DNA of 64,000 nt from positions 140,249 to 204,248 of the forward strand of contig CAYJFA010000002.1 in assembly GCA_964369545.1 (NCBI GenBank), given 5' to 3'. The number at the start of each line of letters is the position of its first letter. Position 1 is the first letter of the stretch. A program made the translations under genes and the position numbers. The stretch comes from BNWE01 sp964369545. GTDB taxonomy: Bacteria; Pseudomonadota; Alphaproteobacteria; UBA3830. A model generated the notes under the pieces. It did no database searches and was not told the origin of the DNA. It saw nothing but the letters and a program-made list of their open reading frames with translations. Of this stretch, positions 45,663 to 53,831 are shown one piece after another.

Positions 45663-45814
45663 AGAAACAGAATTACTTTTTTCTAACAACACTTTTAATT
45701 CTAACTGCCTGTGGCGGTCAAGAAAACAAGACTATTAATACAGAAGAACAAAAAACTCATAATAATTTATTGGTACCTCCTTGTTTGGATCCTTCATATA
45801 ACAGCAATAAATAA
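45659..45814 (+). CDS. 51-residue lipoprotein, possible minimal BamF/DUF3035-like protein
   Basis: The GTG start (45659) overlaps the lspA stop by 4 bases (GTGA). The product starts MKKQNYFFLTTLLILTACGG: Lys-rich start, hydrophobic core and lipobox LTAC with Cys18. The mature chain is only 34 residues (polar, Glu/Asn-rich) and ends near LLVPPCLDPSYNSNK. In alphaproteobacteria the gene after lspA is often the DUF3035 (BamF) lipoprotein, whose conserved part is an 'LvvPPdf.L' motif; LLVPPCLDP at the same place suggests a stripped-down version. That link is inference. A degenerate M16 gene follows after 30 bases. Confidence 0.7.
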   Translation: MKKQNYFFLTTLLILTACGGQENKTINTEEQKTHNNLLVPPCLDPSYNSNK

Positions 45815-45844
45815 CTCAAGATAGATGATAGGAGACTAAATTTT

Positions 45845-47161
45845 ATGCTTAAAAAGTTTGCTTTTAGTATTTTCTTATCTTTATTATTCTCTACATCTAA
45901 TGCAAATAAAATTCTTCAAGAATGTCGTTACAGCTCTATAGAAAAATTGGATAACGATATTTCTGTTGTCTTTATAGATACGACCCAATCAGAATCTATA
46001 CTGGTAATGCTTTGTATATCCGTAGGTAGCGTCGATGAAATAGAAAAAAATGGAGTCGCGAATTTATTATCAAAAGTTTTTGTAAAAAAATTAAACGATA
46101 GCGCGCATTCCCTACACTATGGTTCAGAATGCAACTCATATGTTGGGTATGATCAGAGTGTGTATTATTTTTATGGAAAACAGGATAATTTAGATGGTTT
46201 TCTGAAAAATCTAGGTTCTGTTTTTTCAAATTTTGTTTTTTCAAACGATGAATTAGAAAATTGCAAACAAGAGATTAAGCAAAGTATTACAAACGAAGAT
46301 CAGATAGACAAACTTGTTTTACGCAAAGAAGCAAGAAAGGCTTTATTTTGGCATTCTAAATACGGCGCTAGTGTATGTGGCACTCATGATGATTTAAAAA
46401 TTATTACAGTTGAAGATATTAATAATTTTAAAAAGCAATATTATACAAATAAAAGAGTAAACATCATAATCGCGGGAAATGTTAACAAAAAAGACAGCGT
46501 CACATTAATCAAAAAGTACTTTAATATTCAATCAACAAAAGAAGATGTTAAAATCAATAGACTGCAGGAGCCTTCGCATCATGGGTCGACAACAAAAATC
46601 TTGAAACACAGCAATCAGGCGGCTGTACCTATCATAGAATTTTATTGGAGAATTCCAAATTACAGGCAAGAGAAAAGCAAAGCATTAAATACAGAAATTT
46701 TTATTAATTCATTGGATGAATCGTTGCATAACAGCCTGATCGAAAAACAAAGAATGGTCTCTACAATTTCTTTTTGCTACTCATTTTGGAATCATGATTA
46801 TGGTGATTTTTGTATAACTGTTACAGCAAAAAATCAAAATAATATAGATGACGTAGTCACAGCAGTTTTATCAGAAATAAAGTGTATAGCTTCAGATGGC
46901 ATAGCAAAAGAACAAGCAAAAATTGCTTCTAAAAAGTTACATAAAGCATCTAATCTAGTTGGTATTGATATGATAGATGCTGTTGATAGGATTTCTAAAA
47001 AACTCGGTGCTTTTTATGATTATGAATTTATAAGGGATTATCCCAAATTTGTAGAAACATATAATATTGATGAGATAAATACTCAAGCAAAAGAAATATT
47101 TGCACATGATCCATCAGTAATTTCAGTAATAATACCTGAAACGAATAAAAATAGGCTATAA
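45845..47161 (+). CDS. Degenerate M16 (pitrilysin/insulinase) family periplasmic protein
   Basis: 438 residues with signal peptide MLKKFAFSIFLSLLFSTSNA (cleavage after residue 20). M16 half-barrel layout: VGSVDEIEKNGVANLL corresponds to the family block 'GsrdE...GlAHfLEH', and a second M16_C domain begins near residue 195 (TVEDINNFKKQYYTNKRVNIIIAGNV). The zinc motif HxxEH is replaced by NLLSK (73-77), so it cannot bind zinc in the normal way. Alphaproteobacteria often have an active and an inactive M16 gene in tandem at this place; only the inactive type is here. An AGGAG site precedes the ATG. Confidence 0.8.
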   Translation: MLKKFAFSIFLSLLFSTSNANKILQECRYSSIEKLDNDISVVFIDTTQSESILVMLCISVGSVDEIEKNGVANLLSKVFVKKLNDSAHSLHYGSECNSYVGYDQSVYYFYGKQDNLDGFLKNLGSVFSNFVFSNDELENCKQEIKQSITNEDQIDKLVLRKEARKALFWHSKYGASVCGTHDDLKIITVEDINNFKKQYYTNKRVNIIIAGNVNKKDSVTLIKKYFNIQSTKEDVKINRLQEPSHHGSTTKILKHSNQAAVPIIEFYWRIPNYRQEKSKALNTEIFINSLDESLHNSLIEKQRMVSTISFCYSFWNHDYGDFCITVTAKNQNNIDDVVTAVLSEIKCIASDGIAKEQAKIASKKLHKASNLVGIDMIDAVDRISKKLGAFYDYEFIRDYPKFVETYNIDEINTQAKEIFAHDPSVISVIIPETNKNRL

Positions 47162-47163
47162 GT

Positions 47164-48354
47164 ATGTTTTCTCAAGAAATTTTATCTCCCAAAAAACTTT
47201 CAGAATTTAATTTTGATTTTTTAGATGAAATAAAAAGCTTAGATTGTTTTTCCATAGTCAATGAAAGAGCTGACTTAAAATGTTTAGAAAATCCTAGACT
47301 GCAAAAATGGTTGCAGTTTGATAATTTTTTGATTATTGGAACAGGTGGGTCAAGTCTTGGAGGACAATGTATTCATGCTATATCCGAGAATGGCAAATTA
47401 AAGAATAAAATAAAATTTATAAGTAATTTAGATCCAAATACATTAGAGAAAGTCATTTCTCAGGCTGACTTTTCAAAAACAGGTGTTTTATGCATTTCAA
47501 AAACGGGAGAAACTTTAGAAGCCATTAGTCAATTGATTCTTATGATAGCTCAATTAAAAGAAAATTCAAAATACATCAATGTCTCAGAATCTGTAATAAT
47601 TATTACAGAGGATAAGCCGTCGTCATTAAAACAGATTGCCTCTGAATTTGATTTTTTGTGTTTAGATCATCCGAAAACAATCGGTGGACGATTTTCAGTA
47701 TTTTCGATAGTCGGTATGCTACCAGCATTAATGTGTGGCATCGATCCTATTAAAATCAGATCAGGCAGCAGGGAAATTCTAAATAATTCTGATATTGCAA
47801 AAAGTGGATCAGCTTTTATTGCTCAAAGTTTTAAAAACATGCTTACACAGCACGTTTCGTTTGTTTATTCAGATAGATTATCATTTTTTGCCAATTGGTT
47901 AGCTCAATTATATGCTGAAAGCTCAGGAAAAAATGGGAATGGAATTACCCCATTAACAGCAATTGGCTCAATAGATCAGCATAGCCAGCTACAGCTATAT
48001 CTTGATGGCACAAATGATAAATGTTTTACTTTTTTTATAGAAGAATTTAATAGCGCACTTACTATAGATAGTAGTATCTATATACCAGAGCGTTTTAACT
48101 ATCTGAAAAATAAAAAAGTATCCGAAATTTTCAATGCTCAATATGAGGCGACCACAACTTCGATTTTGGAAAAAAAACGCAACATTAGAAAAATAAAAAT
48201 TCCATATATTACAGGAGAAGTAATCGGATCATTATTTATGCATTTTATGTTAGAAGTCGTTTGCGTATGTAAGTTAATTGACGTAAATCCCTTTGATCAG
48301 CCTGCAGTAGAATATGGAAAAATCATTACTAAAAAAATATTGAGTAACGATTAA
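47164..48354 (+). CDS. pgi: Glucose-6-phosphate isomerase (short form)
   Basis: Interconverts glucose 6-phosphate and fructose 6-phosphate. 396 residues, much shorter than the 540-residue enterobacterial enzyme but like short alphaproteobacterial forms. FLIIGTGGSSLGGQ and CISKTGETLEAISQ are the SIS-fold phosphate sites, KTIGGRFSVFS the substrate loop, and GSIDQHSQLQLYLDG carries the catalytic His. 2 bases after the M16 gene and directly abutting dapF-rnhA. Confidence 0.9.
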   Translation: MFSQEILSPKKLSEFNFDFLDEIKSLDCFSIVNERADLKCLENPRLQKWLQFDNFLIIGTGGSSLGGQCIHAISENGKLKNKIKFISNLDPNTLEKVISQADFSKTGVLCISKTGETLEAISQLILMIAQLKENSKYINVSESVIIITEDKPSSLKQIASEFDFLCLDHPKTIGGRFSVFSIVGMLPALMCGIDPIKIRSGSREILNNSDIAKSGSAFIAQSFKNMLTQHVSFVYSDRLSFFANWLAQLYAESSGKNGNGITPLTAIGSIDQHSQLQLYLDGTNDKCFTFFIEEFNSALTIDSSIYIPERFNYLKNKKVSEIFNAQYEATTTSILEKKRNIRKIKIPYITGEVIGSLFMHFMLEVVCVCKLIDVNPFDQPAVEYGKIITKKILSND

Positions 48355-49704
48355 ATGAAGTTTACTTTTCATAAAATGCAATCTTTGGGTAATGATTTTG
48401 TGTTGATAGATACATCGCAATTCATAGAGCAAATTTCATTTAATCAAGAATTTTACAAAGCTATTTGTGATAGAACTTTAGGAATCGGGTGTGATTTAGT
48501 CGTTTTATATTCTTCCGAATATAAAGATAGGGTTAATGTTTTATTTTTTAACGCTGATGGAAGTGAGGCAGAAATATGTGGCAATGCAGCTCGTTGCATC
48601 GGATTATTAATGAGAAAACTAAAAAATATCTCTAGCTGTATTATTAAGGCGCATACAAAAACATTTAATGTTCAAATAGTTAATGATGAAAATATTTCTA
48701 TTTTATGTGAAAAGGCGAGCTTTGAACATTCAGATATAGGTCTTTCAAATGAAATAAAAAATGCGCGTAATTTAACTAAACAATCTGATTTACAAAAAAT
48801 AATTAATGATATTGATGTATATCATATCTCAGCGATTTCTGTAGGAAATCCACATGTTGTATTATTTGTAAAACAGATGCCTTCAATTGAGCAGATAAAA
48901 AGCATAGGATCGCAAATTGAAATTAGTTGTTTATTTAAGAATAGAGTAAACGTTTGTTTTGTAAGAATACTATCCGATTCAAAAATTGAATTATTTGTTT
49001 TTGAAAGAGGGTGCGGTTTGACATTAGCATGCGGAAGCGGAGCATGTGCAGCTGCTATATCTGCATCTAACAATGGTCTTATTGATTCTAAGTCTGTTAT
49101 TGTACAGCAACGAGGTGGAAGTTTGCAGATCGATATACATGAAGATAACAGCTATTCGCATACTGGATCTGCTGCATATGTTTTTTATGGAATTTCTGAA
49201 AATTTACTTAAAGAAAATATGTGTTCTATCATGGAAAATAACATCTTTGCAAAATCTCACGAGGCAGATCAAGTCATTATATATACTGATGGTGCATGCA
49301 GTGGGAATCCCGGACCAGGAGGGTGGGGAGCTTTGGTTATATATAGTAGTGATGAAAAAACAGAGCTTTCAGGATACGAAGAAAATACTACAAACAATAG
49401 AATGGAATTAATGGCCGCAATAATGGCATTAGAGAGCTTAGATCAGCCATCCAAAGTCAAACTTTATACTGATAGTAAATATGTAAAAGATGGTATTACA
49501 AATTGGATTAGCAAGTGGATAGAAAACGAATGGAAAACATCCGAGAAAAAACCTGTAAAAAACAAAGAATTATGGATTAAATTGTTAAATTTATCGTTTA
49601 AACACAGAATTTCATGGCATTGGGTTAAAGGACATGCGGAAAACGAGTTTAATGCTCGCGCTGATTTTCTTGCACGAAGCGGCTATGAAGATAAGAAAAG
49701 ATAA
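48355..49704 (+). CDS. Fusion protein: diaminopimelate epimerase (DapF) + ribonuclease HI (RnhA)
   Basis: One continuous frame of 449 residues. Residues 1-283 are DapF, which turns LL- into meso-diaminopimelate for peptidoglycan and lysine: the two catalytic Cys are C75 (AEICGNAARC) and C226 (TLACGSGAC). Residues 305-449 are RNase HI, which cuts RNA in RNA-DNA hybrids: catalytic D312 (YTDGACSGNPGPGGWG), E351 (NNRMELMA), D373 (YTDSKYV), H427 (WVKGHAEN) and D437. A linker of about 20 residues joins them, with an internal Met293 (ATG at 49231) that could also start a free RnhA. Both halves have full family length. It abuts pgi and overlaps rlmN. Confidence 0.93.
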   Translation: MKFTFHKMQSLGNDFVLIDTSQFIEQISFNQEFYKAICDRTLGIGCDLVVLYSSEYKDRVNVLFFNADGSEAEICGNAARCIGLLMRKLKNISSCIIKAHTKTFNVQIVNDENISILCEKASFEHSDIGLSNEIKNARNLTKQSDLQKIINDIDVYHISAISVGNPHVVLFVKQMPSIEQIKSIGSQIEISCLFKNRVNVCFVRILSDSKIELFVFERGCGLTLACGSGACAAAISASNNGLIDSKSVIVQQRGGSLQIDIHEDNSYSHTGSAAYVFYGISENLLKENMCSIMENNIFAKSHEADQVIIYTDGACSGNPGPGGWGALVIYSSDEKTELSGYEENTTNNRMELMAAIMALESLDQPSKVKLYTDSKYVKDGITNWISKWIENEWKTSEKKPVKNKELWIKLLNLSFKHRISWHWVKGHAENEFNARADFLARSGYEDKKR

Positions 49705-50767
49705 TCAATTGAAAAACAAAGAAAATTTACTTGGATTGCCATTTGAGAATTTAAAAAATATTTTTCTGGAAAATGGTTTTTCTATTTTAGATGCTAAGCG
49801 AGTATTTCCGTGGATTCACATAAAACTTGCAAAATCTTTTAATGAAATGAGTGATCTTTCTAAAAAAACTCGCGAAGCTTTAGATAATTTTTTTTCTATC
49901 GACAGGCCACAATACATAGTTATGCAGGAATCGTCTGATGGAACAAAAAAAGCACTATTGGAGTTTATTGATGGGACACAAATAGAAACCGTCTTTATTC
50001 CAGATGAAAAAAGAAATACAATTTGCATTTCCTCTCAAGCAGGGTGTGCGCTCGGATGTAAATTCTGTCACACAGGAACACAAGGATTTTTGCGCGATTT
50101 AAATTCTTCAGAGATAATGTCCCAAGTGTTTTTCTGGAAAGACGCTGTACAGGAATTTGAAATTCAAAATCCGATTACCAATATAGTTTTTATGGGAATG
50201 GGAGAACCGCTTCTTAATTCGCAAAACATACTAAAATCTATTGAATTATTGCTAAAAGAAAAATCTCATAATTTTTCGAGAAACAAAATAACCGTTTCGA
50301 CTTCCGGAATAGTAGATGAAACTCTTTTTAAATTATCAAAATTTGGCGTAAAACTAGCAGTTTCTCTTCATGCTTCCAATGATGAAAAGCGTTCAAAATT
50401 AATGCCTATAAATCAAAAATATAACATAAGTAGCATATTAAGTGCTTCAAAAAAATATTTGGAATTGAGTAACACAGAAAATGTTACCTTTGAATATTTA
50501 TTGCTATCAGGAGTAAATGATTTTGACGAAGATGCATTTCAGCTCGTGAGAATTTTAAGAGATTTTAATAAAAAATGCAAAGTAAATCTTATTGTATTCA
50601 ATTGCTGGAATGGAAGCGAATTATCTGGAACTACAATAGAAAAGGCTCATCATTTTTTAAGAGTCCTATTGGCAAAAGGAATAAGAGCAACCATTAGGAA
50701 AACAAGAGGAAATGATATACTAGCAGCTTGTGGTCAGTTGAATATAAAAAACCATTCAGAAACTTAA
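49685..50767 (+). CDS. rlmN: 23S rRNA/tRNA adenine-C2 methyltransferase RlmN
   Basis: Radical-SAM enzyme that methylates A2503 of 23S rRNA and A37 of tRNAs. 360 residues from the ATG at 49685, which overlaps dapF-rnhA by 20 bases; the frame extends further upstream inside that gene. The 4Fe-4S motif is CALGCKFC, GMGEPLLN is the SAM block, and the C-terminal resolving Cys is in ILAACGQL. A conserved N-terminal LLGLPFENLKNIFLENG supports the start. Last gene of the ileS run. Confidence 0.95.
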   Translation: MKIRKDNQLKNKENLLGLPFENLKNIFLENGFSILDAKRVFPWIHIKLAKSFNEMSDLSKKTREALDNFFSIDRPQYIVMQESSDGTKKALLEFIDGTQIETVFIPDEKRNTICISSQAGCALGCKFCHTGTQGFLRDLNSSEIMSQVFFWKDAVQEFEIQNPITNIVFMGMGEPLLNSQNILKSIELLLKEKSHNFSRNKITVSTSGIVDETLFKLSKFGVKLAVSLHASNDEKRSKLMPINQKYNISSILSASKKYLELSNTENVTFEYLLLSGVNDFDEDAFQLVRILRDFNKKCKVNLIVFNCWNGSELSGTTIEKAHHFLRVLLAKGIRATIRKTRGNDILAACGQLNIKNHSET

Positions 50768-50785
50768 ACCACATAAATTATATAA

Positions 50786-51166
50786 TTATTCTTCTATGTC
50801 GTTTCGTTCTTCAATCTGAATATCTTCTACGACAGAAACACTATCGGATTCTAAAGATTTCATTTCAATACCAGCATAGGGACTATATGTATCTTCTTCC
50901 GTTAACTCTTCAAGATCCTCTTCGAAATCTTCCTCAAAAGAAAATGCTCTGAACCTATCTATGACTTTTTCTTTTAATTTTTCTACAGAAATATTCCCTT
51001 CAGCAATTTCTCTTAAGGCTATAACAGATTTTTTTTCATCTTTTTTTTCTTCGATGGTTATTTTATCTCCAGCAAAAATTTGACGTGCGCGTTCTGCCGC
51101 CAAAATTACAAGATCGAATCTGTTTTCAATAACTTTTTCACAATCTTCTACAGTTATACGAGCCAT
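50786..51166 (-). CDS. rpoZ: DNA-directed RNA polymerase omega subunit
   Basis: Small RNA polymerase subunit that assists beta' folding. 126 residues. MARITVEDCEKVIENRFDLVILAAERARQI is the hallmark, with KSVIALREIAEGNIS further on. The C-terminal 45 residues are a very acidic extension (EEDFEEDLEELTEEDTYSPY), longer than in E. coli (91 residues in all). Convergent with rlmN. A good promoter lies upstream. Confidence 0.95.
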   Translation of the reverse strand: MARITVEDCEKVIENRFDLVILAAERARQIFAGDKITIEEKKDEKKSVIALREIAEGNISVEKLKEKVIDRFRAFSFEEDFEEDLEELTEEDTYSPYAGIEMKSLESDSVSVVEDIQIEERNDIEE

Positions 51167-51221
51167 ATATACCTCATTAATTTTCTATGAAATCACGTAA
51201 ATGAACATCAAGGCAGAGTGG

Positions 51222-51249
51222 ATTATACCACAATAGTTTTTTTATTCAA
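51222..51249 (-). promoter_or_regulatory. Candidate sigma-70 promoter of rpoZ
   Basis: On the minus strand: TTGAAT (51249-51244), a 16-base spacer and a perfect TATAAT (51227-51222), preceded by TGG as an extended -10. It lies about 55 bases before the rpoZ ATG and just past the stop of the preceding gene. Confidence 0.6.
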
Positions 51250-51267
51250 ATTCTTTTAAATCCTATA

Positions 51268-53136
51268 TTAGGAACGACTTTTTTTCATCTTTTTTTTCGA
51301 AGTTGATGTAGTTTTTGTAGAAGTACTACTACTGCTGTTTGAGCCCCTTTGCTTTAATGTTTTTTCTTTTGTTGGAGTTGTTTGTTCTGAAGAAGTTGCT
51401 TGTGATGTTTGTGAATTTGTGCTTGTTGTAGAAGAATTTTGCGCTGATTTTGCTGTCTTAAGACTACTTACTGCGGTAGCTAAATTGGATGCCAATCCTG
51501 CGATTGGAGTTGCTGCGGTTGCTATTGTATTTGCGGTTGATACGGCCTGATTAACTGATGTGCTGACTTTACTGAGAGTGCTATCTAGTTTGCTGGTTGG
51601 TGTATTATTAGCTGCTGTTCCGGCAGCTAATCCCTGAGCTTCCGAGGTAGCTGGTGAAAATGAGCCATCAGTATTCTTAACATATCCGTATGGAGCAGAT
51701 GTTCCTGCTAATGAACTCATTGGAACTAATTGGCCTAATGCATTCAAAACCATTTGATTTCCAGAAGTTGCTGACGCAGTACTACCTGCCACGGTTGTTG
51801 GTTGACCGGCAACAGGAACTGTGGAATTAGGCGTAGTTGTAGCAATCGGTAATCCATTAGCGTCCACCATTCCCATAACTGGCATTGTCGTTCCCGATGT
51901 GGAATTTGCTCCTGAATCAACGTTATCTTTATGTAATAGAGAAGATATTCCACTGCTTAATGCACTTTCAAGCTGTCCATTCATACCTGGGATACTGCTT
52001 AGAGCTGCTCCAACTATCCCGCTTGCTGCATCAGGCGTATTATTTTGTCCCGCCATACCATTCATGCCTTGTCCGTTTACATACTGATTTCCACCAGAAT
52101 TAAAACTATTTCCATTAGTAATCCCCTGCGTATTAGAATATGAATTCCCATTGATTCCAGAGTACATGCCAGCCGCACCTCCTCCTAAATTGTTTGGTGA
52201 TGTGTACCCAGATCCTCTGGATATAAAACCATCAACCATACGCTCAAAGCAATTTGAGCAAATGTTATACATTCTTTTTCCTGGAATGATATGAACAAGC
52301 CCATTGGTTCTACAAGACATACAGATTCCATTTTTAAGTCCTCTCGACAATTGAGACATTTTACTTTCATCTAATACCCCTAGTTCTTTAAAATATTCGA
52401 TTACATCTTGTACAATTTCCTGATAATTGTCAGTGCCGGTAGCAGAAATATCGCCACTCGAATCTGCAGATAAACTATCCGCTGATTGTAAGGTTGCATC
52501 CATATCTGTTGTATTATCTGGCATCGTCAAATCATCAGTTGATTTAGGTGCAGCGTCCAAATCTCCGTTAGGATTATCTAAAGTATCTGATTCTTCTGGA
52601 TTTTGTGTTTCCTGCTGTTCTTCATCTAAAATTTCATCTTCTGAATCGTTTCCATCATTTGAATCCTCTTGAGTTTCAGTGTCATTATCTTCTTCAGATT
52701 CATCTTCAGATAGATCGTCAATATCATCTACATCATCTTCCGATTCTTCTTCTATGTCACCTTCAAGATCTTCATTTTCAACTGTGCTCATGCTTTCTTC
52801 TTCATCGATATTTTCTTCTATATTCTCATCATCTTCATCTCCAGTTTCTTCAGACTTTTTTTTCCCAAATGAAATACCATCTAAACTTATATGAAGATAA
52901 TTATTTGATCTTTTAGAATCAGGAGTGAGATTTTCGCTTTCATCTATATAAAAACTTTTTTCTTTATTGTATGTATGAGCACACAGTTGACATCCAGAAG
53001 AATGTCCGCAAAAACGACAATAGGTATCTGTTCCTATCTTTACTCTTGCATATAAGCATTCGATATTCAGAATGTTTGAAAAAATAACCAATATAATTGC
53101 AAAAAGACATTTTTTAAACTGTATGTCATGTTGCAT
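51268..53136 (-). CDS. Secreted acidic/low-complexity protein with two pairs of CxxC motifs
   Basis: 622 residues from the ATG at 53136, the start that gives a clean signal peptide (FKKCLFAIILVIFSNI, cleavage after LYA, residue 30); the frame opens further upstream at 53232. Mature order: a CxxC pair at C40/C43 and C49/C52 (CRFCGHSSGCQLC); an Asp/Glu/Ser-rich stretch (96-190) with hardly any basic residue; a short folded block with a second pair C272/C275 and C293/C296 (CMSC...CSNC); then a Gly/Asn- and later Ala/Ser/Thr-rich tail ending in basic KKKMKKSRS. The Cys pairs look like zinc ribbons. No family recognised. Divergent from the PAAR-like gene. Could be a surface or secreted effector protein. 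Confidence 0.65.
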   Translation of the reverse strand: MQHDIQFKKCLFAIILVIFSNILNIECLYARVKIGTDTYCRFCGHSSGCQLCAHTYNKEKSFYIDESENLTPDSKRSNNYLHISLDGISFGKKKSEETGDEDDENIEENIDEEESMSTVENEDLEGDIEEESEDDVDDIDDLSEDESEEDNDTETQEDSNDGNDSEDEILDEEQQETQNPEESDTLDNPNGDLDAAPKSTDDLTMPDNTTDMDATLQSADSLSADSSGDISATGTDNYQEIVQDVIEYFKELGVLDESKMSQLSRGLKNGICMSCRTNGLVHIIPGKRMYNICSNCFERMVDGFISRGSGYTSPNNLGGGAAGMYSGINGNSYSNTQGITNGNSFNSGGNQYVNGQGMNGMAGQNNTPDAASGIVGAALSSIPGMNGQLESALSSGISSLLHKDNVDSGANSTSGTTMPVMGMVDANGLPIATTTPNSTVPVAGQPTTVAGSTASATSGNQMVLNALGQLVPMSSLAGTSAPYGYVKNTDGSFSPATSEAQGLAAGTAANNTPTSKLDSTLSKVSTSVNQAVSTANTIATAATPIAGLASNLATAVSSLKTAKSAQNSSTTSTNSQTSQATSSEQTTPTKEKTLKQRGSNSSSSTSTKTTSTSKKKMKKSRS

Positions 53137-53415
53137 CTTAATATTTAAAAAGCTTTTGATATGCAATAACATTGATAATGAGATAAAATCACGCATATAA
53201 CACCCAATATGGAAACTCAATGTAATCAACATCGGCTTCGTAATATAAATTATTTCATGAAATGATTTAGTTTTTGTTAAATTTTATTGAGTTACGTGTA
53301 AGTTCAAGCCTGCATAGTTTGATTTTATTCGATAATTTAGCAAATCGCATATAAAATTCATGATTAATAGTGTATTATTAATTTATATACAATTAGTAAG
53401 TATTGTGGAATCAAA

Positions 53416-53790
53416 ATGGGATTTGGCTTGTGTTGCGGAGCTTTAGCAACTTGTACTTTTGGAACCGCTCCAACTCCGCTAATGTTTTTGCCTGCATCTA
53501 TGATAATGGGAAAGGCTGGACCTATGGGGAATATGCCTGATTTTGTACCATTCCTGAACGTTATTCCATTTGTTTTCTGTAATAATCCTGCTAACCCAAT
53601 GTTTTTACCGCTAAAAATAATAGGAATGCCATGTCCGTGTATACCAGTTCCTGCAGGACCATGGATGCCGATGAAACCAAATATTATGTCTAAATTAGGT
53701 CCGATGTTAAATAACGATTCAATGTTGATGTGTGCATATGGCGGAATGATCAAAGCTGTTATGCCGGCACAATTTACTGTTATGATTTAG
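53416..53790 (+). CDS. DUF4280 PAAR-like protein
   Basis: 124 residues, very rich in Met, Pro, Gly and Cys. Pattern MGFGLCCGALATCTFGTAPTPL, then NVIPFVFCNNPANP, MPCPCIPVPAGPW and SMLMCAYGGMIK matches DUF4280: an N-terminal Cys/Gly turn, 'D..P..NI.pFG.C', 'PC.P....PW' and a terminal 'l.C..GG.I'. The family is PAAR-like, i.e. a spike tip of type VI secretion or extracellular contractile injection systems. Seven cysteines (6, 7, 13, 55, 73, 75, 106). No VgrG, sheath or tube gene lies in the window. A GTGGAA site precedes the ATG. Confidence 0.85.
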   Translation: MGFGLCCGALATCTFGTAPTPLMFLPASMIMGKAGPMGNMPDFVPFLNVIPFVFCNNPANPMFLPLKIIGMPCPCIPVPAGPWMPMKPNIMSKLGPMLNNDSMLMCAYGGMIKAVMPAQFTVMI

Positions 53791-53831
53791 ATCCAATTTG
53801 CATAAAAAATATTTTTTATGCAAATTGGATC
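53790..53831. terminator. 42-base perfect palindrome, probable bidirectional terminator
   Basis: A perfect inverted repeat of two 21-base arms without loop, centred between 53810 and 53811, with an A6TAT6 core that provides a T run in both directions. It starts at the last base of the PAAR-like stop codon and covers the last codons and stop of the convergent pseudouridine synthase gene. Confidence 0.75.

Noticed and set aside
52427..52916. Plus-strand open frames rich in Ser or Leu/His within the acidic secreted-protein gene
   Set aside because: They only mirror the repetitive Asp/Glu codons (GAT/GAA) of the other strand.
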